From Labia minor (taxonomy: Eukaryota; Arthropoda; Insecta; Dermaptera; Spongiphoridae): a DNA stretch of 64,000 nt. Shown piece by piece: positions 1 to 12,041 of this stretch. A program made the translations under genes and the position numbers. The notes under the pieces are model-generated. The model did not search any database. It was not told the DNA's origin and saw nothing but the letters and a program-made list of their open reading frames with translations. Numbering within the stretch: position 1 is the first letter of the stretch; each line of letters opens with the position of its first letter. The stretch lies in contig OY720346.1 of assembly GCA_963082975.1 (NCBI GenBank), positions 77,554,767 to 77,618,766 on the forward strand, given 5' to 3'.

Positions 1-654
1 TTTTTGTGTAAAACTATTGTAATAGTTATAAAGTTTGAATTTAAAATGATAGGAAAAAAAAAACAAAAACCGTCTGCTAAGTAATATAAAAAGATTATTT
101 ATATATAAAAGCATTTCGGGATAAAGAAAAAAGCATTTATTAATATATAATACCCAGGCCATTTATTTTATCATTAAGTAGTATGTATGTTTCTCCTTAA
201 CTATTTGATTTGCTATAAAATTTTTAAGATTTAACTCTCTGTAGAACGTGGAGAGATGGGGGGCGGGGGAGGCTTCTAACTTTGTTTTATAAGACAGAAC
301 GATTTTACGACACTTTTAAAAGTTAATTTTTGAAAGTCGCGGCGTTAAAGAAGAAATAAATGGTTAAGTTGAAGAAAAAGAGGTAAAAAAAAGAGAAAAG
401 AATTCTAAAATGAGCAAAAAAAAAAAAAAAAAAAAAAACTGGGACACAAAAGATGCCTGGAGATTTCTTTAATAAACATTTCACGGTCACTTAATACACA
501 TTTAAAAAAGAAACTTGTGTCTTTATATTACTGAAATGTACGTAAATTGTCTTTAAACACGGAAAAAGAAGAGTTGACTACTCCATTCTATATTATAGTT
601 AAGAAATTATACCATCTATTACTGTAAAACAAAAAAAAAATTACTTTCTTTTTT
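1..654. other. AT-rich unique sequence, no gene seen
   Basis: Low-complexity AT-rich DNA with a G-rich patch near 254-272 and an A run near 416-438. I see no frame, RNA gene or repeat boundary. Confidence 0.6.
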
Positions 655-1266
655 ACCGACCGACGATAGTAAGGGAGGTATTGTTTTCACACCAAATTTC
701 ACATGTGGAGATTTTTACATATCTCAACGAATCATGCATTTTCTAAACAGAAAAAAGTATTTTTAGCATGATGTCTGTCCGTCCGTATAGATGTGTACAG
801 CCTGAACGGCTCAACCGATTTTGATGAAATTTGGTATATTTACTTAATGCATCAGTGGGATGAATTGATCAACTTTTGGTGCAATTCCGGAAACCGGAAG
901 TGGTAGTATTAGCGATCGACGATAGGAAGGAAAGGGTTATTATCACACCAAAGGAGATTTTTTATATATCACCACGAATCATGCACTTTGTATTGGTTTT
1001 ATCCTCGGGAAAATCATATTTATTAGTTTTTTCTTGATTTAAAATTATATGACGTCATCCAGCCATGCATGACGTCACAGCCTGGTCTTGCATATATATT
1101 ATAAATAAAATAAAATTAAAAATGTTTATATTTATTATTTATGTATCCATATCTGTTTTTTATTACATTAATAGATATATGAAAATTATTTGAAATTGTT
1201 TCTGTAGCTGGAAATTAATTTATTTCAAACCGTCGGTCGGTTCGGACCTGGCCACAGGTCAACTTA
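655..1266 (+). mobile_element. HINE-A copy 1 (Helentron/DINE-1-like, non-autonomous)
   Basis: Non-coding element of about 610 bp. The left end begins ACCGACCGACGATAG. An inverted counterpart, CCGTCGGTCGG, lies near the right end, followed by a hairpin (GACCTGGCCACAGGTC, 6-bp stem) and the terminus AACTTA. A short GTCC-type microsatellite sits near 776-785. Subterminal inverted repeats, an internal microsatellite and a terminal hairpin are the hallmarks of Helentron-associated elements such as DINE-1. At least seven relatives occur in the window (8863, 23530, 26579, 27203, 38132, 53862, 63009). Two TGACGTCA palindromes lie at 1050-1057 and 1070-1077. It encodes nothing and would depend on an autonomous Helentron elsewhere. 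The family assignment is inferred from structure. Confidence 0.75.
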
Positions 1267-1466
1267 TTTATAATCGTATAAGTATCCTATATATAAAAAA
1301 GTCATTTATTTATTTAATGAAAAAAAAATACTATTTTGTAGTTAAGAAAATTTTGCTTTTAAATATTCAACCCTGGCTTGGAAATTTTTATAGAAATAAT
1401 AAAATATATTATTATAACAATTTAAAGTTAAGAAATGTATTTTTTAATATATTTATTATGTTAGAT

Positions 1467-2225
1467 CAGAGGTTCCCAAACTTTTCTGGTTTGCGGCTCC
1501 CTAAATAATCGGATTTTTTTCGCGGCTCCCTTAATATATCCGATTTTTATAATTTTTATAAATTTATAAACTTTTCTTCCCTTCATCGGAAATGTTTCAG
1601 AGCATCGCAAAATCATTTAACCTTTCTTTTAGAACATTATTGAAAAAAATCTAAAAATAATCGAAAATGTTCAAAAGTTTCCCCACAAAATTATCTTACC
1701 AATCATCTTCAAATATTAGAACATTTTTTCAATAAATTCAATAAACCAAATTAAGGAGGTGGATTTATTATATATATATTATTTAAGAAATTTTGAAATT
1801 ATTAACAATTAATTTTCAAATTCATACTATTAAATATTAATAATACATGCAAACCTCGTTTAATGTCATTTTTTTTAACTTCGTAAATCCAAAAATTTTT
1901 TTTATTTTTTTATTTTAAACTTTGTTATCATCCCCTAATACAGAGGTTGACAAACTTTTTCGGTATGCGGCTCCCATAATACATCGGATTTTTTCCGCGG
2001 CTCCCTTAATTAGGTTGACCATATTTTCAAAAGCTTAGTCCAGCTTTTGATTGAGCTTTTTTTTTAGAGACAAATTAAAAAAATGTTCAAAAGTTTCCGC
2101 ACAAAATCATCTTACATTTTTTTTTAGAACCAAAAATTTCACGTATTAGAAATTTTTTTCGCGGCTCCCTTATGACGTTATCGCTACTCCCCAGGGAGCC
2201 GCGGCTCACAGTTTGAAAATCAATG
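1467..2225. mobile_element. hAT-type non-autonomous element with 8-bp target duplication
   Basis: Starts CAGAGGTTCCCAAACTTTT. The reverse complement of the right end, CATTGATTTTCAAACTGTG, matches it imperfectly. It is flanked by an exact 8-bp duplication TGTTAGAT (1459-1466 and 2226-2233), as expected for hAT insertions. The body carries repeated 'CGCGGCTCCCTTA' blocks. A second left-end-like motif at about 1943 indicates an internal duplication or a nested relative. A stretch near 2014-2130 resembles the 'GGTTGACCATA' family at 58276. No transposase frame is present. Confidence 0.75.
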
Positions 2226-2660
2226 TGTTAGATTATAATTTTTAATTTTTAAAATTGAATTTGAAAATAAATTTCTTTTAAATATTATTAATATAAAATA
2301 ATAATTCAACAAAAAGAAATAAATTAGAAAAGGTAAATTTTTTCTATTAAATTGTTTTTCGCTTTTACTTTTTGGGAAAATGTAAAGAAATTAATCCATT
2401 TTCTTTACTTATTGGATAAAAAGTGTTAATAAAACAAGTCAAAGGCAATAATATTAATAAAATAAATTAATTTCCTTAATTAATTAATTAGGTTTGGGGA
2501 ATTCAATTAATAATAGTTGGTATTAGTAATTATAACAATTGTGTGATGTAATACTATATAAATAAATTATAATTGAATTGTTAATAAATTATGTAAAAGT
2601 AATTGTTAGAGAAATATTATAAATTGATAAAATTGTAGATATAACAACTTTTTAAGAATC
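2226..2660. other. AT-rich spacer
   Basis: Low-complexity AT DNA with short TTAATTAA runs and no supported feature. Confidence 0.55.
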
Positions 2661-3065
2661 GATTTCTTTTACAAGCAAAAATCTTGTAATATTGTATAAA
2701 TATGTAACTTATGCCAGCGCATCTTCCAATCGTCGAAGCACTTCAGAAATGCGCTTTTCGGTATAGCCATCAGCTGGTTCTTCGAGTCTAACTTTATCTC
2801 ATCCATTGTGGCAAAAAACTTTCCTTTTATTGGTCTTTTCAGTTTTGGGAATAGGAGGAAGTAGCAGGGAGCCAAATCTGGTGAATACGGTGGTTGAGGC
2901 ATGATTACGGTGTTGTTTTTGGCCAAAACATCACGAATCACGAACAAGCAGTGATGTGTAAGCTGATGCATTATCGTGATGAAGAATCTATGATTTGTTT
3001 TTCCACAATTCAATCGTTTGAGCTTGATTCTTCTTTTTTGAGACAAAGTAGACACAGTCAAAGTG
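2661..3065 (-). pseudogene. mariner transposase C-terminal remnant
   Basis: The minus strand encodes the C-terminal part of a mariner-type (DDD) transposase. It contains PQPPYSPDLAPC, a LFPKLKRPIKGKFF-like stretch, and IPKSAF followed by a WKMRWHKL-like helix. In active mariners, LAPxD carries the third catalytic aspartate; here the residue after LAPC is Tyr. The upstream HDNA-like region is in another frame, apparently because of a short duplication near 2935-2945. The N-terminal half is absent and no terminal inverted repeats are visible. A dead, 5'-truncated copy related to 55703-56362 and 61836-62773. Confidence 0.85.
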
Positions 3066-4207
3066 TAGAAATTAATTAATTATTAATTATTATTTTAAAA
3101 GAGCAAGTCAATCACGAGAAAGGGCATAAGGGGAACAAAGTTATTTAAATTATATTGAAGAAAATGAGTATTGCAGAATAGTAAAATCATCAAAAACTCT
3201 TTATTGTTTTAAAAAAATAATTATTATTAAAATAACTAATATTTGGAATTTAATTCTAATAGAATTTTTACTTTTTATGTCTAATATTGATTATGTTATT
3301 TAAGTAATTGATACATTTATATATATATAATTTAAGAATAAATTAATAATTAATCTGGATAATAAACATGTAATTTGAATATATTTTATACTTTTAATAT
3401 AATTTTAATTTAATTTGTATGTGTGATTGCTCTCTCCATTCGTAGCCTCCCCCACCCCCTCCCCATCTTTCTGTTTACTCATCTAACTTTAGCGATTTCA
3501 GACAATAACAATAACATCAACATCAGATGGAATGAACTCTGCTGATTAGCTGTACGTTGTTAATACTTTCATATGTGAACTATGATACAAGGTGTTTGCC
3601 AAAGGTTATATTTTTCCTTATTTTCCCTCTCTCTCTCTTTAATATTATTAATTATTTATTCTAAACATTAAGAGTAGAGGATATGAATATAAATGAATTG
3701 AAATAATAATAATAATATTAATAAAAATGATGTTATGTGCATCTGTGCGTTTTTCTATGTAGAAAAAGTAAATAAACACTTGATTTTCTAGAAGCATAAA
3801 AGACATATATAATTAAAATAAATAAATAAATAATATATTTTATACATAAAAAAAGTTCTTGTGTGTGTATCATTGAAATTAAAATAGTATATGAATTATT
3901 TATTCATGTTTGGAAAAAATATAAAACTTGTTTTGAAGGATCTTGAAGACAGACACGGCAAACTTTTTGTATATTCCATTACATTATTTATGAATATGTA
4001 GTGATGTAAACTCAGATCAGTGGTGTATCATGACTTGTAGAGGCCCTAAACGGTAGAAATAAGGGTGTTTCCAAAATCAACTATGCTAAAAATAAGCATA
4101 AATGAATCAATTTACTAATTAATTTAAAAATTTTAAACAATTTTTTCTCCACATTTCTACAACAAGTAAAGTGAAATTATGTAAAACAGGGTTATTCAAC
4201 TTTTGGC
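3066..4207. other. AT-rich unique sequence
   Basis: No gene seen. It holds a C-rich patch (about 3446-3468), a short CT repeat (about 3626-3640) and AAT/AAAT microsatellite patches. Confidence 0.55.
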
Positions 4208-4310
4208 AATTTTTTATAAAACAATATACAGTAGATCCTCGATAAGTTAAAGTCCAAGGGGAACAAAATATTTTAAGTTATAGAGGTTTTAAGTTATCAA
4301 GGGTCTATGT
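4208..4310. repeat. pogo/Tigger-like terminal fragment
   Basis: Begins CAGTAGATCCTCGATAAGTT and continues with a second AAGTTATAGAGG-like unit and 'AAGTTATCAAGGGTCTA'. Subterminal repeats of the type CTCGATAAGTTAAAG are common at ends of pogo/Tigger-like DNA transposons. No second terminus or transposase is visible, so this is a tentative call. Confidence 0.35.
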
Positions 4311-4954
4311 TAGGGATAGGCGGATAGGTTAATAACATTTGTTTAAAGGCTAAATCATGTCGTATCTTAAAATTCTCTAACCAGCCATTGCTGGCTTTAA
4401 AATTTTTGCTTTTTCTTTCAGTTTGGGTCGACACTGTTTGAATCACGTAAACAAACATTGTTAGTGAATTCGGCAATTTTTAAGTTTTATTTAAATAAAA
4501 ATTTTATTATAAATGAAAAAAAATAATCTTGAACTAATCATTATTAAATTAAAATTATTACAGCATATTAACGAGCTTGACATGCAAATAGAATTAAAAT
4601 GAAAGTTGAGGCACTAAAAACATAACAGATGCAAATAAAATTGTGATGATGAAATTATTTTTTATTTAATATTATTTAGTTATTGAGTGTATATTTACAG
4701 ACTTTCATCATCAAAATTACATTTTAAATATTCATTACTTCTTGTTGTTTGATTTGAAGAAATCTCGTCATACGCCATGTCCATCAATCACCTCTAAGAA
4801 ATTTATGGTAATGTTTTTACAAATGTCTTCAATTTTGCTTTCAAATTTGATTTCAAAGAGCTGATATTAATTAATAAAATTAAAGAATATTAAAATATCT
4901 ATAATAAATTGTATATTAATTTGTATGGTTCATTAAATGTTTTTTTTATGTGAA
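4311..4954. other. AT-rich unique sequence
   Basis: No supported feature. Base composition is slightly more balanced around 4375-4460 than in the flanks. Confidence 0.5.
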
Positions 4955-5310
4955 ATTCAGAATACGCTCTATATAAGCAACTCATCTGAACCAATTTCTA
5001 TAAAAAAAGTTTCTTATAGGGAAAAATTGTATTTAAAGCACAAAAAATATTAATTAATTAATTAAATAATTTACAGAAACTAACAGAAATTGTAATAAAT
5101 ATTCTAATTAACAGAAATTTTAATACTAGCAGCACAAAACACAAACATATTTCAATAACAGAATTTTTTTACAATTTGAGGTTATGTTATTGTGAACAGC
5201 TGTCAATTCAAATATTTAGCTTTAAAAAAATAAGTAGCTTATACAGAACAGTTGAACTAAAAAAAAAGTTGCTCGCGTATAGAGGTTGTTTATATAGAAT
5301 TTTCAATGAA
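4955..5310. mobile_element. pogo-like non-autonomous repeat, copy 1
   Basis: Shares about 300 bp with 49293-49993. Shared landmarks are CGCTCTATATAAGCAACTCA at the left, a middle block AACTAACAGAAATT, then CAGCACAAAACACAAAC and AGAACAGTTGAACT. The left end CTCTATATAAGCAAC and the right end GTTGTTTATATAGAA are imperfect inverted repeats. CAGTTGAAC and CTCTATA motifs resemble Tigger/pogo termini, but superfamily is inference. This copy lacks the two insertions seen in copy 2 and so shows their empty sites. Confidence 0.5.
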
Positions 5311-5637
5311 TTAATTTGATAATTTTTATTAAAATTATAAGTAAATTTATTTAATCGATTGTATCATTGATAAAAACAAAATGATATAATTCATTTCAGA
5401 TAGCAAATTAACATGTTTTCATTATTTTCATTATTTTAACTGAATTTATAAGGATCAAATTCTAACTCCCTCTTATAACTTCTTTGTTCTTTCATTTATC
5501 CGCTCTGTTAACATTTTAATTATAATTAAAATCCTCATCTAAAGGATCATATCCGTATTGAATAGGATAGTGAAGAAATTGAAAATGACAAAAATGATAT
5601 TATTATTATTATTATTATTAATAATATTTTCTAAGAT

Positions 5638-5692
5638 ACTTGGAGAAGTGTGGTTGCTGCGGCCAAGAACTTTCGAGCTCCTAAGAAATAGA
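5638..5692 (+). pseudogene. non-LTR retrotransposon 3' end (severely 5'-truncated)
   Basis: A short plus-strand frame reads DTWRSVVAAAKNFRAPKK and then a stop. This matches the C-terminal tail in the minus-strand fragment at 49361-49579 (DTWRGVVAATRKFRVP). Both stops are followed by GATA-type repeats. The motif, a W-R near the very end of the reverse-transcriptase ORF, is typical of RTE/Jockey-related LINEs. Only the last 18 codons remain. Confidence 0.6.
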
Positions 5693-5867
5693 TAGATTCT
5701 TTTCTATTAATATAGGTACATGTATATTATTGGAATTATATATAAACACTATAAGTATATAAAATTGAATATAAAGATAAAATTTTACAAATATTCATTA
5801 ATATACCGTAAATATAAAGTAAAGAAGAGGGAAGGAGGGGAGAGGAATAGAAACCATCTTTTAATAG

Positions 5868-6383
5868 AGTAATTGTTTAGTATAACCGATATATCATGGA
5901 TTTGAGCAAAACTTTACCAGTGGATTCCTTTTCTGATTCAAAACAAACTTTTCTTAAACATTATGTGGCGGTCGTTTCTAGTTTAAGAGATAAAAATTAT
6001 TCAAGTTTGCATATAAATCCATTGATATTCTATTTAGCTACCATGTTTTATTATTTGACCACCAGAGGGCTCCACTAATTTTCTGTTGTTTTTTTATAAG
6101 TTCGGTTTTGATATAAGAAGATTAAAAAATTAATTAATTAAATAATTTTCCTATATCCGAACCGAATTTCAAAAACCGAAAATTAATGAATTAGTCAATA
6201 TAACATGATTAAATGGCTGCTCATTCATAACCAGTTTATACGTCAATTTTAATAATTTTTATCTCGTAAACTAGAAGCGACCACCACATACTGCTTAAGG
6301 AAGTTTGTTTTGAATCAAAAAAGGAATCTACTGGTAAAGTTTTATCAAAATCCATTATATATCGATTAGACTGAACAATTACC
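5868..6383. mobile_element. long-TIR foldback element F, copy 1
   Basis: About 516 bp with roughly 120-bp imperfect terminal inverted repeats. The left arm (AGTAATTGTTTAG..., including 'GATTTGAGCAAAACTTTACC') is the reverse complement of the right arm ('GGTAAAGTTTTATCAAAATC'... AACAATTACC). The flanks carry TTTTAATAG on both sides (5859-5867 and 6384-6392), a 9-bp duplication. Long TIRs with 8-11-bp duplications suggest a Mutator-like (MULE) MITE. The core has a conserved ATATAAATCCATTGATATTC block, shared with 15287-15822 and 21353-21902. The 60-residue frame inside is part of the palindrome, not a gene. Confidence 0.75.
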
Positions 6384-6739
6384 TTTTAATAGTAATAAAT
6401 AATTAACTACAAATTAAGCAAAATAATTAACAAACTATAAAATGGCTGCATACATACTTGTTTTCTCAAGATTTCCTAACATTTCATTATTATTGATCAT
6501 TCAATAAATTATAATAATAATAATTAAAAAAAAGATATCAAAACGATCTCATGTGGATATCATTGTAAAATAAGATAAATAAATTATATTTTTTTAAATA
6601 TAATAATAATAATAATAATAATAAAAATAAACTATTGTAAAAAAAAATATTGTATTAACAATTTATTTAAATTATTAGAATTAAGTAATTGTAAGTTTAT
6701 TTAGTTTTTTGATGTTGTTGTATTTTTTTTTTATGTTTT
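6384..6739. other. AT-rich spacer with AAT microsatellite
   Basis: Contains an (AAT)n tract at about 6600-6624. Nothing else is supported. Confidence 0.55.
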
Positions 6740-7165
6740 CTTTTTATTTTCTCATCTGGGATTCATCTCTGATCCTCTTAACGAGTTCTACATACTTATC
6801 ATAAATTGAGTTTCCAAAGTAACCATCCATTGGATTTGCCATACACACTCACATATTCCCTATTCCTCCTTTACACTACCACCATCACACATATACAAAC
6901 AAATCTACAAGCCATGACTTCCTCCAAGCTTCCTGTTCCCTGTCCTTTCCCTTTGAATAGAGTAACAGTATTAATAATAAATGACCAAAAGCGTTTATAA
7001 TGGAACATCGCCAGCAGATAGTGAGCAAAGAACCAAAAGAGATGGAGAACAGAGAAACATAGAAATCCTTTCTCTTTCCTATCTTCCACTGCCATTGGCT
7101 TATTCTTGTGCCATTGAAAACTTCTATATATTATATATTTGGTTTTCGCCATTTTTTAAGAGAAG
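6740..7165. other. Non-repetitive, less AT-rich block
   Basis: Not recognisably repeated in the window and more balanced in base composition. Small overlapping frames on both strands lack known motifs. GTTTATAATGG near 6993 is a homeodomain-like core, but such motifs are weak evidence. It could be conserved non-coding DNA or simply unique intronic/intergenic sequence. Confidence 0.3.
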
Positions 7166-7415
7166 ACTGATTTCTAGTGAACAAGAAAACGTCCCTTCCT
7201 TCCGTATTTTGTTTCCTTTTCATGTTTCTGATATAATCAATTTTTTCTAGATATATATTTAAAAAAAAAACAACAACTAATCGATAAATAATAAATTAAA
7301 TGTTGAAATATTAAAAAGAATTTAATTAAAAAAAAAGTTTGAAAAAATTAAAAAAAATTCGAATGTACATACACACATACACACACAATTTTAATTTTAT
7401 TATAATTATTTTATA

Positions 7416-7672
7416 AGGCTCCACTGGGTGAGAAGCTAGCGTCGCTGTCTCGCATTCACGTGGTCCAGGGTACAAGTCCCGGGCCTGGAAAGGGAATCTC
7501 TCTACCTGGGCTCTATTGGGGATCAACATTGGGAAGCTACTAGATAAAAAGTAGCGCCTCCGATCAAGAAAATCAAGGTAAAGGTTGATAGGACTCGTTC
7601 TACTGATCATAGGACACCTAGTTGATATAACCGACTTGATAAGCGTAGAACGTACAAAAATCAGAGGTTTTT
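7416..7672 (+). mobile_element. tRNA-headed SINE, copy 1
   Basis: The head resembles a tRNA gene: GGTGAGAAGCTAGCG (A-box-like) and GGTACAAGTCC (B-box-like, about 7469-7479). The shared body follows: AAGGGAATCTCTCTA, 'AAAATCAAGGTAAAGG', then ATAACCGACTTGATA and a CGTACAAAAATCAGAGG tail. Six relatives occur at 12042, 16384, 25252, 47836 (minus), 52924 and 54048 (3' part). SINEs are transcribed by RNA polymerase III and copied by a partner LINE. The antisense frame over this region is not a gene. Confidence 0.85.
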
Positions 7673-8862
7673 GTTTATAATTATTTTAAATTTCAATTTA
7701 ATATATGTATACCTATATCCTATATTAAGTTAGAAAGTGTTTCATTGAGTGTCCTTTTTTACCACCAGTTATATTGAGAAGTTAGATTATTAAATTTTAA
7801 GTTGTTTGTTTATTTATTTAATTTTTGATATGTTGAGAATCAATTTGAACAAATTTGGAGTGAAAAAATGAATGTTTTCGGTATATTTTTTTTTTTTTAT
7901 TTCCGCTAAAGGAAAAAAATCTGTAGAGATTCACAAAGAGTTAGATAGCTAGATAAATTTGGAAAGTTTATGGTGCTGATTGTATATCAGTGTGCACGTT
8001 CCAGGATTGGTTTATAAAATTCTGTTCTGGAAATATTTTTCTGATCGAATCGAAAATAAACCTAATCGAAGCATGATCATCAAGCACACAAGCACATCGA
8101 AAGTGAAATTGGATGAAAAAAAAGATCATGCTGCCAATTTTGTTAATATATATAATTTGAGTTTCTTCTAAAGAACAAAAATAATAAAAAAAAACAGGCC
8201 ACAAAGGAATTGTGTTCCATAATACAAGACTGGAGGTGATGTCACATCCCCCATATATCCCTGATATGGTTGAAAATTGACAGAACTTAAATGAAAACAA
8301 TTTTAGAAATGACGATTATTCTTTACAAAAAAAACAAATTTTTGTTAAAACTACGTTTTATGTACATATAATTAAATCAAATCAAATAATATAATAATGA
8401 CAATTATTCTAAATTATTCATTTAAAATTAAAATTAAATAACATTATTTTCCATGCTAATAAAAGAACAATTGTCATTTCAATTTTAAATTTTTTATATA
8501 ATCATTTTCTATTTATATTATTAATTTATGATTATGAATCACAAATATATTTATTATATAAGTAATTTTATGAAAACTGTTCTTATATTCATACAAGTTA
8601 AAAGTACTTGGAACACCGAGCTATTGCTTGACCCTTTAAATAATATTGATATACAATTCTTTAATTATTTATTACAATTATTAAATGTTACATCATTGCA
8701 TCAATATGATTAAAATGAATAGAACTTGGGGCCCTCAATAATTTATAATAAATAATAAAAGATATTTTAGTGGAAAAAATATTAAAAATTATAAAACTAT
8801 ATAAAAATTAATTAATAAAAAAACAATAAATAAATAAATATAGATTAGTAATTAAAAAAAAA
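7673..8862. other. AT-rich unique sequence
   Basis: No gene supported. The 7960-8290 part is less AT-rich and unique, but frames on both strands lack recognisable domains. Confidence 0.5.
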
Positions 8863-9490
8863 TAAGTTGACCTGTGGCCAGGTCCGAACCGACCGACGGT
8901 TTGAAGTAAATTAATTTCCAGCTACAGAAACAATTTCAAATAATTTTAATATATCTATTAATGTAATGTAACAGATATGGATACATACATAATAAATATA
9001 AACATTTTTAATTTTATTTTATTTATAATATATATGCAAGACCAGGCTGTGACGTCATGAATGGCTGGATGACGTCATATAATTTTAAATCAAGAAAAAA
9101 CTAATAAATATGATTTTCCCGAGGATAAAACCAATACAAAGTGCATGATTCGTGGAGATATGTAAAAAATCTCCTCATGTGAAATTTGGTGTGAAAATAA
9201 CCCTTCCCTTCCTATCGTCGATCGCTAATACTACCACTTCAGGTTTCCGGAATTGCACCAAAAGTTGATCAATTCATCCCACTGATGCATTAAGTAAATA
9301 TACCAAATTTCATCAAAATCGGTTGAGCCGTTCAGGCTGTACACATCTATACGGACGGACGGACGGACGGACAGACGGACGGACAGACATCATGCTAAAA
9401 ATACTTTTTTCTGTAAAAAGATATATGTAAAAATCTCCACATGTGAAATTTGGTGTGAAAACAATACCTCCCTTACTATCGTCGGTCGGT
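8863..9490 (-). mobile_element. HINE-A copy 2
   Basis: Reverse-oriented and essentially full length, from the hairpin end (TAAGTTGACCTGTGGCCAGG) to CGTCGGTCGGT. It carries the longest microsatellite of the family, a GGAC/AGAC run at about 9353-9386. Paired TGACGTCA palindromes lie at 9050-9057 and 9070-9077. No coding capacity. Confidence 0.75.
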
Positions 9491-10508
9491 AAAAATTAAA
9501 TAAAAAAAAAAAATTAACCTATAAAAATTTACAAGAATTAACAAAAAATTAAACGACAAACAGGTTAAAAAATTCCAAATATTTTAGAGAAAAAAAAAAA
9601 TTAAAAAGTATAATAACTAATTAATAAAATAAATATTAACTAATAATTAAAAAAATAATAAATGAAAAAAGTTAAAAGAACAGGAATTAAAAAATTATTT
9701 ATTTATGCTTTTCTATTTCTATTAGATCATATTTATGAGGAAAGAAAGGATTTATAATTTTTTTAAATTAATTATTTGTTTGTTTGTTTTTTGCTATGAA
9801 CCAAGTTTGACCAATTTCTGATCCCTTTTGATTGACTACAATTAGATAACAAAAAAAAAAACGTTTTAAAAGAAAATAATCAAAAATCATTTTTTTATTC
9901 TAACATAATAATGGGGTAATTAACTTCCCTCATATTATTTTATAATAATTAATACAACAGCAAAGTTAATGATACACAATTTATTTAAAATAATTCATTC
10001 AATGAATACTAAATCTAACATTTAAATAATACATTCATTCACATCGGTTATGACGTGACAACATGACAAAGGTTTGTTCAAATTAATAAATAAACTGCTT
10101 ACTTGGTCAACCAAGTCATTGTGTGTGTGTCATTGTGTGTCTAGTCTCAAATATTTGTCAAATAGTACTATAAAATTTAAGATTTCAAATATTTAAAAAA
10201 AACAAAACAAACAAAATATTATTTTTTTATATGCATCTGTTTGATTTTTCTAATAATAAAAATAAAATTTAGTATTTAAGATATGTGAGTGTAGTACAAT
10301 AGATGTTTTTTTTTTTTTTGTTTTTTTTTTTTTGCAATTTTCTCAAAAACGATTCTAACGATTTTTTATTAAACTCTACACTCTGTCCATCAATGTCAAA
10401 TCAAATTTTCTTTCATATCAGATAAATTTTATTTAATTTGAAGTAATCAAAATTCATTCAATATTAAATTTAATTTTTTTTTCTTTTTATTTTTAACTAA
10501 CATTTGTT
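9491..10508. other. AT-rich unique sequence
   Basis: No supported gene or repeat boundary. T-runs lie at about 10307-10334. Confidence 0.5.
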
Positions 10509-11272
10509 ACTATCTCGTCAGAATTTTTGTTGTCGAGATTTTGTTTTTTTTTATACGTTTTGAAGGCCCCTGAGTCATTTTCACTAAAGTCGAAAAAATT
10601 GTTTCTCTGTGGGTGTGGGTGTGTTTGTGTATAAAGACAAGATTACCCAAAAACGGTTTGAGCTAAAATAATGAAATTTGGTACACGGGCATTATTCAAA
10701 ATTCTCAATCTTCTATCAAATTTTGAGATGTAGCTCATTTAGAAGCACGTTTTCATTTTGTTTCCTCTTAACTGACCGTAAAAATAAAAATATATGTTTG
10801 ATAGTTTTTCACATGATTCAAAATTGTTAAAACTGATATAATATTTATATATATATATAATTTCGGCTTGATTGAATCGTTGAAAGTAATATAATTAATT
10901 TTTTAAATTTTTTAACAGGTTGACGGCCAAACACTCGCCAGAAAGTGACGTGGTTTCATAAATAAAGAGCCAAACACGCGCTGGCGCGTGTTGAGGTGTT
11001 CTGTCTTAAAAGCCAGTTTAAAATTACATTTCTTGAATTTTTTTTCAAAGTATCGTTGGAAGTTAATATAATATAATAATGTTAATATAAATGTGTATAC
11101 GATTATAAAATAATATCCCTGTTTAATACATTTCAATAAAATGTTATCAGTGAAAATTATGTTAAAAACCTTAAATCCTATAATCGGATAGAATAATAAT
11201 TTCATTTAGTTTCAAATTTAGAAAAAAGCTTTATTATCCAATTCAAATTTGCGAGTGGAGACACTCCCGATT
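10509..11272 (+). mobile_element. HINE-B copy 1 (Helentron/DINE-1-like)
   Basis: Begins ACTATCTCG. The middle contains a TG-rich microsatellite (about 10611-10632), the conserved block AAAACGGTTTGAGCT and 'GCTTGATTGAATCG'. It ends TGGAGACACTCCC, whose GGAG-CTCC inner hairpin marks the 3' end. In intact relatives the left ACTATCTCGC pairs with a right subterminal GCGAGATAGT; here that right motif is shortened to GCGAG. The minus-strand frame inside it is spurious. Confidence 0.7.
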
Positions 11273-11767
11273 TTTATATTAGTAATATAATAGTAAAATA
11301 TGAACAATATTGATAATTATTATTTAAAAAAAAAAAAATTGGTAATCATTAATTTTCTTCATATTAATATTTTCATTACATAAATAATCTAATAATTTAT
11401 ATTATTATATTTAATGAAAAAGTTGAATGTATTAAAGACATTAATTTTATTTACTATATATATAATATGTATTAAATCATTAAATCTATTAGTATATCTA
11501 ATATTATAGATGAACTATTGAGTGGAGGTTGTTTTCGAATTTAGGACAATGTGTTTAATGTCCAAAAGAGAGAAATAATTTACTTTTATTCATAGGGGAT
11601 TGTCAACTCATACATGGAAGAGAGAGAAGTCTTTAAGAAACTAAAGCAAACATTAATATGCTAATTATTAACTTCCTTAAGCTTTTTCATTCATCATCCT
11701 CTTTCTCTTTTCTAGAATGCTTTAATTGTTTAAATTTTACTCTGAAAGAAACATTAGCAAACTCATT
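11273..11767. other. AT-rich spacer
   Basis: No gene or repeat supported between HINE-B copy 1 and the small hAT element. Confidence 0.5.
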
Positions 11768-11775
11768 CTCTACAA

Positions 11776-11967
11776 CAGTGATTCTCAACCACTGTGCCAC
11801 TAAATTCTAAATTTTTTCAATTTGTTTCTAAAAAAAAGGTAAAACGTTTTTGGGACCACTTTTTTCAATATAGTAAACTTTTACATTTATCTTTTTCTTT
11901 GTGTGCCGCCAAATTTTTTTAAACCGTTAAAAGTATGCCTCGGTAAAAAAAAGGTTAAGAAATACTG
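11776..11967. mobile_element. hAT-type miniature element (192 bp)
   Basis: Starts CAGTGATTCTCAACC and ends GGTTAAGAAATACTG, an imperfect terminal inverted repeat. It is flanked by CTCTACAA (11768-11775) and CTCTATAA (11968-11975), a 7/8 target duplication. The interior contains a 'GTGCCACTAAATT'/'GTGCCGCCAAATTT' inverted pair. Related to 32655-32888 and, in its ends, to 49788-49961. No coding capacity. Confidence 0.75.
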
Positions 11968-12041
11968 CTCTATAAACTTTATATGTATCTCTATCTATAA
12001 TAATAATAATTATTATTATTATAAATAAATTATAATCTCCA

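Noticed and set aside
6806-7250. Overlapping 64-93-residue frames on both strands considered as an exon
   Set aside because: No domain, no consistent splice signals, and frames on both strands are equally open.
9353-9386. GGAC/AGAC run as an independent satellite
   Set aside because: It is the internal microsatellite of HINE-A, found at the same position in other copies.
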